Assembly: GCF_003352915.1 (NCBI RefSeq)
Contig: NZ_CP022314.1
Coordinates: 917,514-981,513 of the forward strand
Length of the DNA: 64,000 nucleotides
From: Arthrobacter sp. PM3
GTDB lineage: Bacteria; Actinomycetota; Actinomycetes; Actinomycetales; Micrococcaceae
Reading direction: 5' to 3'
Below, in pieces: positions 61,402-64,000 of this stretch; position 1 is the first letter of the stretch, and every line of letters begins with the position of its first letter. The notes below the pieces were generated by a model that was not told the origin of the DNA, did no database searches, and saw only the letters and a program-made list of their open reading frames with translations. The position numbers and the translations under genes are program-made.

Positions 61402-62103
61402 ATGGCTAACATCCTGATGGTCGTCTCCGCCGCAGACTCCCTCACCATGCGCGACGGCAGCGAACACCCCACCGGCTACTGGGCCGAGGAACTCGTCGTC
61501 TCGCACCAGACCCTCCGCCACGCCGGGCACACCGTGCACATCGCCACCCCCGGCGGCCGCAAGCCCACCGTGGACGAGGTCAGCCTCGCCGCGGAGTCCG
61601 CCGGCGGCCAGGACCGCGCGGACAGCTTCCGCTCGTACCTGGAATCGATCGATGCCGAGCTCTCCACCCCGCGGGCGCTGGCCGACGTCGACGCCGCCGG
61701 GTACGACGCCGTCGTCATGCCGGGGGGTCACGGCCCCATGGCCGACCTCTACCGGGACGCGGACCTCGGCCGGATCCTCGCCGGCGCCAATACGGCGGCC
61801 AAGATCATTGCGCCCTTCTGCCACGGCCCGGCCGGGCTCCTGAGCGCCACCAACGAGGACGGCACATTCACGTTCGCGGGCCGCCGCCTCACCGTCTTCA
61901 CCAACGAAGAGGAGCTGGGCGGCGGCACCGGACCCAACACGCCGTGGTTCGTCGAGGACGTCCTCAAGGAGAGAGGGGCAATCGTGGAAAACGGTGCGGC
62001 CTGGACGTCCCACGTGGTCCGGGACGGGAACCTCATCACCGGACAGAACCCGCAGTCCAGCGAGGACGTGGCCAAGGAAGTCCTCAAGGCCCTGGCCGAA
62101 TAG
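61402..62103 (+). CDS. DJ-1/PfpI-family class I glutamine amidotransferase-like protein
   Basis: A 233-residue Hsp31/DJ-1-type protein. MANILMVVSAADSLTMRDG at the N-terminus, GYDAVVMPGGHGPMADLY, nucleophile elbow APFCHGPAGLL with cysteine near residue 141, and a C-terminal ENGAAWTSHVVRDGNLITGQNPQSS. Such proteins act as glyoxalases or chaperones; this one is closest to the larger Hsp31-like group. The frame is open from 61351, but the ATG here has AGGA eight bases upstream and the correct N-terminus. Followed by a strong hairpin. Confidence 0.88.
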   Translation: MANILMVVSAADSLTMRDGSEHPTGYWAEELVVSHQTLRHAGHTVHIATPGGRKPTVDEVSLAAESAGGQDRADSFRSYLESIDAELSTPRALADVDAAGYDAVVMPGGHGPMADLYRDADLGRILAGANTAAKIIAPFCHGPAGLLSATNEDGTFTFAGRRLTVFTNEEELGGGTGPNTPWFVEDVLKERGAIVENGAAWTSHVVRDGNLITGQNPQSSEDVAKEVLKALAE

Positions 62104-62109
62104 GCCCGC

Positions 62110-62144
62110 CTTAGCCGGGTCCGGCGACCCCGGACCCGGCTAAG
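62110..62144 (+). terminator. Perfect 15-bp hairpin before HerA-like gene
   Basis: CTTAGCCGGGTCCGG (62110-62124) pairs perfectly with CCGGACCCGGCTAAG (62130-62144) around a five-base loop. It begins seven bases after the DJ-1 family stop and ends eight bases before the next ATG. It is best read as the terminator of the upstream gene. TAAGCT at its right edge (62141-62146) could be a -10 box for a leaderless transcript of the next gene. Confidence 0.7.
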
Positions 62145-62152
62145 CTAACCGC

Positions 62153-63892
62153 ATGGCCATCAAATCCACTGCAGATAAAGTCGCCACGATCCAAAAGGGC
62201 TACCTCTTGGAGGGCCCGACCATCGAGCTGGGGGCCGCGATTGTGGACGGCGAACTCCACAAGGATGCCCCCGTCCGGCTGCCGCTCGCCATGATGAACC
62301 GGCACGGGCTCGTGGCCGGGGCGACAGGCACCGGCAAGACTGTCACGCTGCACATGATGGCCGAGCAGCTCTCCACCGCAGGGGTCCCGGTATTCCTGGC
62401 CGACATCAAGGGGGATCTGTCCGGGCTGGCCACCGCGGCCACGGGCAGCGACAAACTCCTGGCGCGCACCGAGAGCATCGGCCAGCCGTGGTCCGGCAAG
62501 GCCTTCCCGGTGGAATTCCTGGCCCTTGGCGGCGACGGCCAGGGCATACCGGTCCGCGCCACCATCACGTCCTTTGGGCCGATCCTGCTTTCCCGGGTCA
62601 TGGACCTGAACGAGACCCAGGAATCCAGCCTGCAGCTGGTCTTCCACTTTGCGGACAAAAACAATCTCGAGCTGATCGATCTCAAGGACCTCCGCGCCGT
62701 CATCGCGTTCCTCACCTCCGCCGAGGGCAAGGACGAGCTCGAGGAACTCGGTGGCCTCTCCAAGTCAACGGCCGGGGTGATCCTTCGTGAACTGGTCACC
62801 CTTGAGGCCCAGGGCATGGAAAAATTCTTCGGCGAACCGGAGTTCGACACCGCGGAACTGCTGCGGACCGCGCCCGACGGCCGCGGTGTGGTGAGCTGCC
62901 TGGAACTTCCCACACTGCAGACCAAGCCCATGCTGTTCTCGACGTTCCTGATGTGGCTCCTGGCCGACCTCTTCGAGGACCTGCCCGAGGCCGGGGACCT
63001 CGACAAACCCAAGCTCGTGTTCTTCCTGGATGAGGCGCACCTGCTGTTCAACGGTGCCTCGAAGGCGTTCCTTGACGCCATCACCACCACCGTCCGGCTG
63101 ATCAGGTCCAAAGGCGTCGGCATTTTCTTCGTGACGCAGACCCCCAAGGATGTTCCTGCCGATGTCCTCGGCCAGCTGGCAAACCGGGTCCAGCACGCCC
63201 TGCGCGCCTACACCCCGGAGGACGCCAAGGCCCTCAAAGCCACGGTCTCCACCTTCCCGACCAGCGACTACGACCTCGCGGAGACCCTCACTACCGCCGG
63301 CATCGGCGAGGCCGTCATCACCGTCCTGAACGAGAAGGGCGCGCCCACCCCGGTGGCGCTGACCCGGCTCCGGGCCCCGGAATCCGTGATGGGCCCCAGC
63401 ACCGATGCCCTGATCTCCGGCACCGTGGCCGGCTCCGCCCTCCTGCCCAAGTATGGAACCGCCGTCGACAACGTCTCCGCCTACGAGAAAATCGCCGCGC
63501 AGAGTGCCGCCTCCACCACCGGACCGGCCGCCGGCCCGGAGCACGGGGGCAGCGCACGCGGCGGAGTCCAGGGCAGCCAGGGCGGCGCGCTGGATCCCGG
63601 CGCCATCGACGCCGAGGCCCGTTGGATCGAGGAGGAGATCCTGGGCCGGCCCAGCAGCCGTCCGGCGGCCACGCCCCCGTCCGGCGACACCGACGCACAC
63701 AGCCTCCCCGCCGAACCGCGGGCTTCGCGCCGGGCCCAAGCGCCCCGCGGTGCCGGCGCAGACACGGCCGACGCGCTGGGCGGAGCGCTCGGCGGCGCCC
63801 TCACCAGCATGGCCCGTTCAATCGGGACCCAGCTGGGCAGGGAACTGCTCCGCGGAGTCTTCGGCACATCCTCGAAACGCCGCCGCCGCTAG
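62153..63892 (+). CDS. HerA/YjgR-like (DUF853) P-loop ATPase
   Basis: A 579-residue ATPase of the HerA-FtsK superfamily. Walker A GLVAGATGTGKTVTLHMMAE (about residues 52-71) followed by VFLADIKGDLSGLA; Walker B LVFFLDEAHLLF (about 286-297); sensor region IFFVTQTPKDVPADVLGQLANR. The body matches E. coli YjgR (DUF853), of unknown function. The C-terminal 120 residues are a low-complexity alanine/glycine/proline linker ending in a basic tail (GTSSKRRRR), probably actinobacterial in origin. No ribosome site is visible before the ATG because a hairpin ends eight bases upstream. Confidence 0.9.
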   Translation: MAIKSTADKVATIQKGYLLEGPTIELGAAIVDGELHKDAPVRLPLAMMNRHGLVAGATGTGKTVTLHMMAEQLSTAGVPVFLADIKGDLSGLATAATGSDKLLARTESIGQPWSGKAFPVEFLALGGDGQGIPVRATITSFGPILLSRVMDLNETQESSLQLVFHFADKNNLELIDLKDLRAVIAFLTSAEGKDELEELGGLSKSTAGVILRELVTLEAQGMEKFFGEPEFDTAELLRTAPDGRGVVSCLELPTLQTKPMLFSTFLMWLLADLFEDLPEAGDLDKPKLVFFLDEAHLLFNGASKAFLDAITTTVRLIRSKGVGIFFVTQTPKDVPADVLGQLANRVQHALRAYTPEDAKALKATVSTFPTSDYDLAETLTTAGIGEAVITVLNEKGAPTPVALTRLRAPESVMGPSTDALISGTVAGSALLPKYGTAVDNVSAYEKIAAQSAASTTGPAAGPEHGGSARGGVQGSQGGALDPGAIDAEARWIEEEILGRPSSRPAATPPSGDTDAHSLPAEPRASRRAQAPRGAGADTADALGGALGGALTSMARSIGTQLGRELLRGVFGTSSKRRRR

Positions 63893-63966
63893 GACCCGGC
63901 TGCGTGCCGCATGTCACAGAAACCGGCCGAGACACGGGGATTCGCGGACGTGCAGGTAACGTAAGA

Positions 63967-64000
63967 ATGGTGCAAATGAGTCAGGCGTTGGTCAAAATCG
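63967..64000 (+). CDS. Possible start of a further gene, cut by window end
   Basis: An open frame begins at ATG 63967 (or 63976) with MVQMSQALVKI and runs off the window. Only eleven codons are visible, so no identity can be given. A weak purine stretch precedes it. Confidence 0.3.
   Translation, partial: MVQMSQALVKI

Noticed and set aside
1..64000. tRNA, rRNA, CRISPR array, insertion sequence, prophage or integration site
   Set aside because: Looked for T-loop motifs, regularly spaced repeats, transposase or integrase motifs and terminal inverted repeats; none seen.

Overview
The window looks like a chromosomal segment of a high-GC actinobacterium close to Arthrobacter, Pseudarthrobacter or Paenarthrobacter. 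The reasons are the very high G+C at third codon positions, many GTG starts, a DUF4193-type actinobacterial zinc-ribbon protein, and the abundance of LacI, IclR, ROK and DeoR regulated sugar loci. I see no rRNA, tRNA, transposase, phage gene or CRISPR array. The window is almost wholly accessory catabolism, packed into short-gap operons, each carrying its own regulator.

Layout. 0-2.9 kb: a PucR-type regulator and an unrecognised four-helix membrane protein. 2.9-15.5 kb: a LacI repressor faces a sugar (possibly inositol or keto-sugar) operon. That operon holds an orphan 160-aa protein, a ribose-type ABC transporter, two Gfo/Idh/MocA oxidoreductases, two xylose-isomerase-like TIM barrels and a small monooxygenase-like protein, followed by ROK and AraC-type regulators. 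Its promoter is covered by three evenly phased LacI operators. 15.7-18.4 kb: a reverse-strand group with a membrane PAS-EAL c-di-GMP phosphodiesterase, a protein with a PH-like C-terminus and a DUF4193 zinc ribbon.

18.9-33.9 kb: an arabinose locus on the reverse strand. From upstream to downstream it reads: ABC transporter (binding protein, ATPase, permease), aldo/keto reductase, GMC flavoprotein, gluconate-dehydrogenase-subunit-3-like protein, LacI regulator; then a nitrilase-superfamily amidase; then araB, araD, araA and an aldose 1-epimerase. The same palindrome, built on TTAGCGCTAA, lies in front of all three transcription units, so they are probably one LacI regulon. 34.4-35.7 kb: a secreted parallel beta-helix protein.

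35.9-48.2 kb: sulfur and amino-acid metabolism. It contains homocysteine S-methyltransferase, an unknown protein plus a kynurenine-formamidase-like cyclase, and two IclR regulators. A divergent cassette pairs an MmuP-like permease and an alanine-type racemase with homoserine dehydrogenase, aldehyde dehydrogenase and aspartate ammonia-lyase. Read as a pathway, this would turn homoserine (possibly both enantiomers) into aspartate semialdehyde, aspartate and fumarate. An Lrp/AsnC regulator and a HAD phosphatase follow.

48.3-59.2 kb: a galactoside operon with a good promoter: carbohydrate ABC transporter (binding protein and two permeases, no ATPase), GH42 beta-galactosidase, DeoR regulator, GH36 alpha-galactosidase, galT and galK; galE is not in the window. 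59.2-64 kb: a luciferase-like oxidoreductase, a secreted GH25-like protein, a DJ-1/PfpI family protein and a HerA/YjgR-like ATPase whose start follows a perfect 15-bp hairpin.

All functional calls come from reading motifs and overall family resemblance by eye; no database search was run. Start codons were moved from the longest open frame where a ribosome binding site, family N-terminus or operon overlap indicated a later start, and this is stated in each entry.
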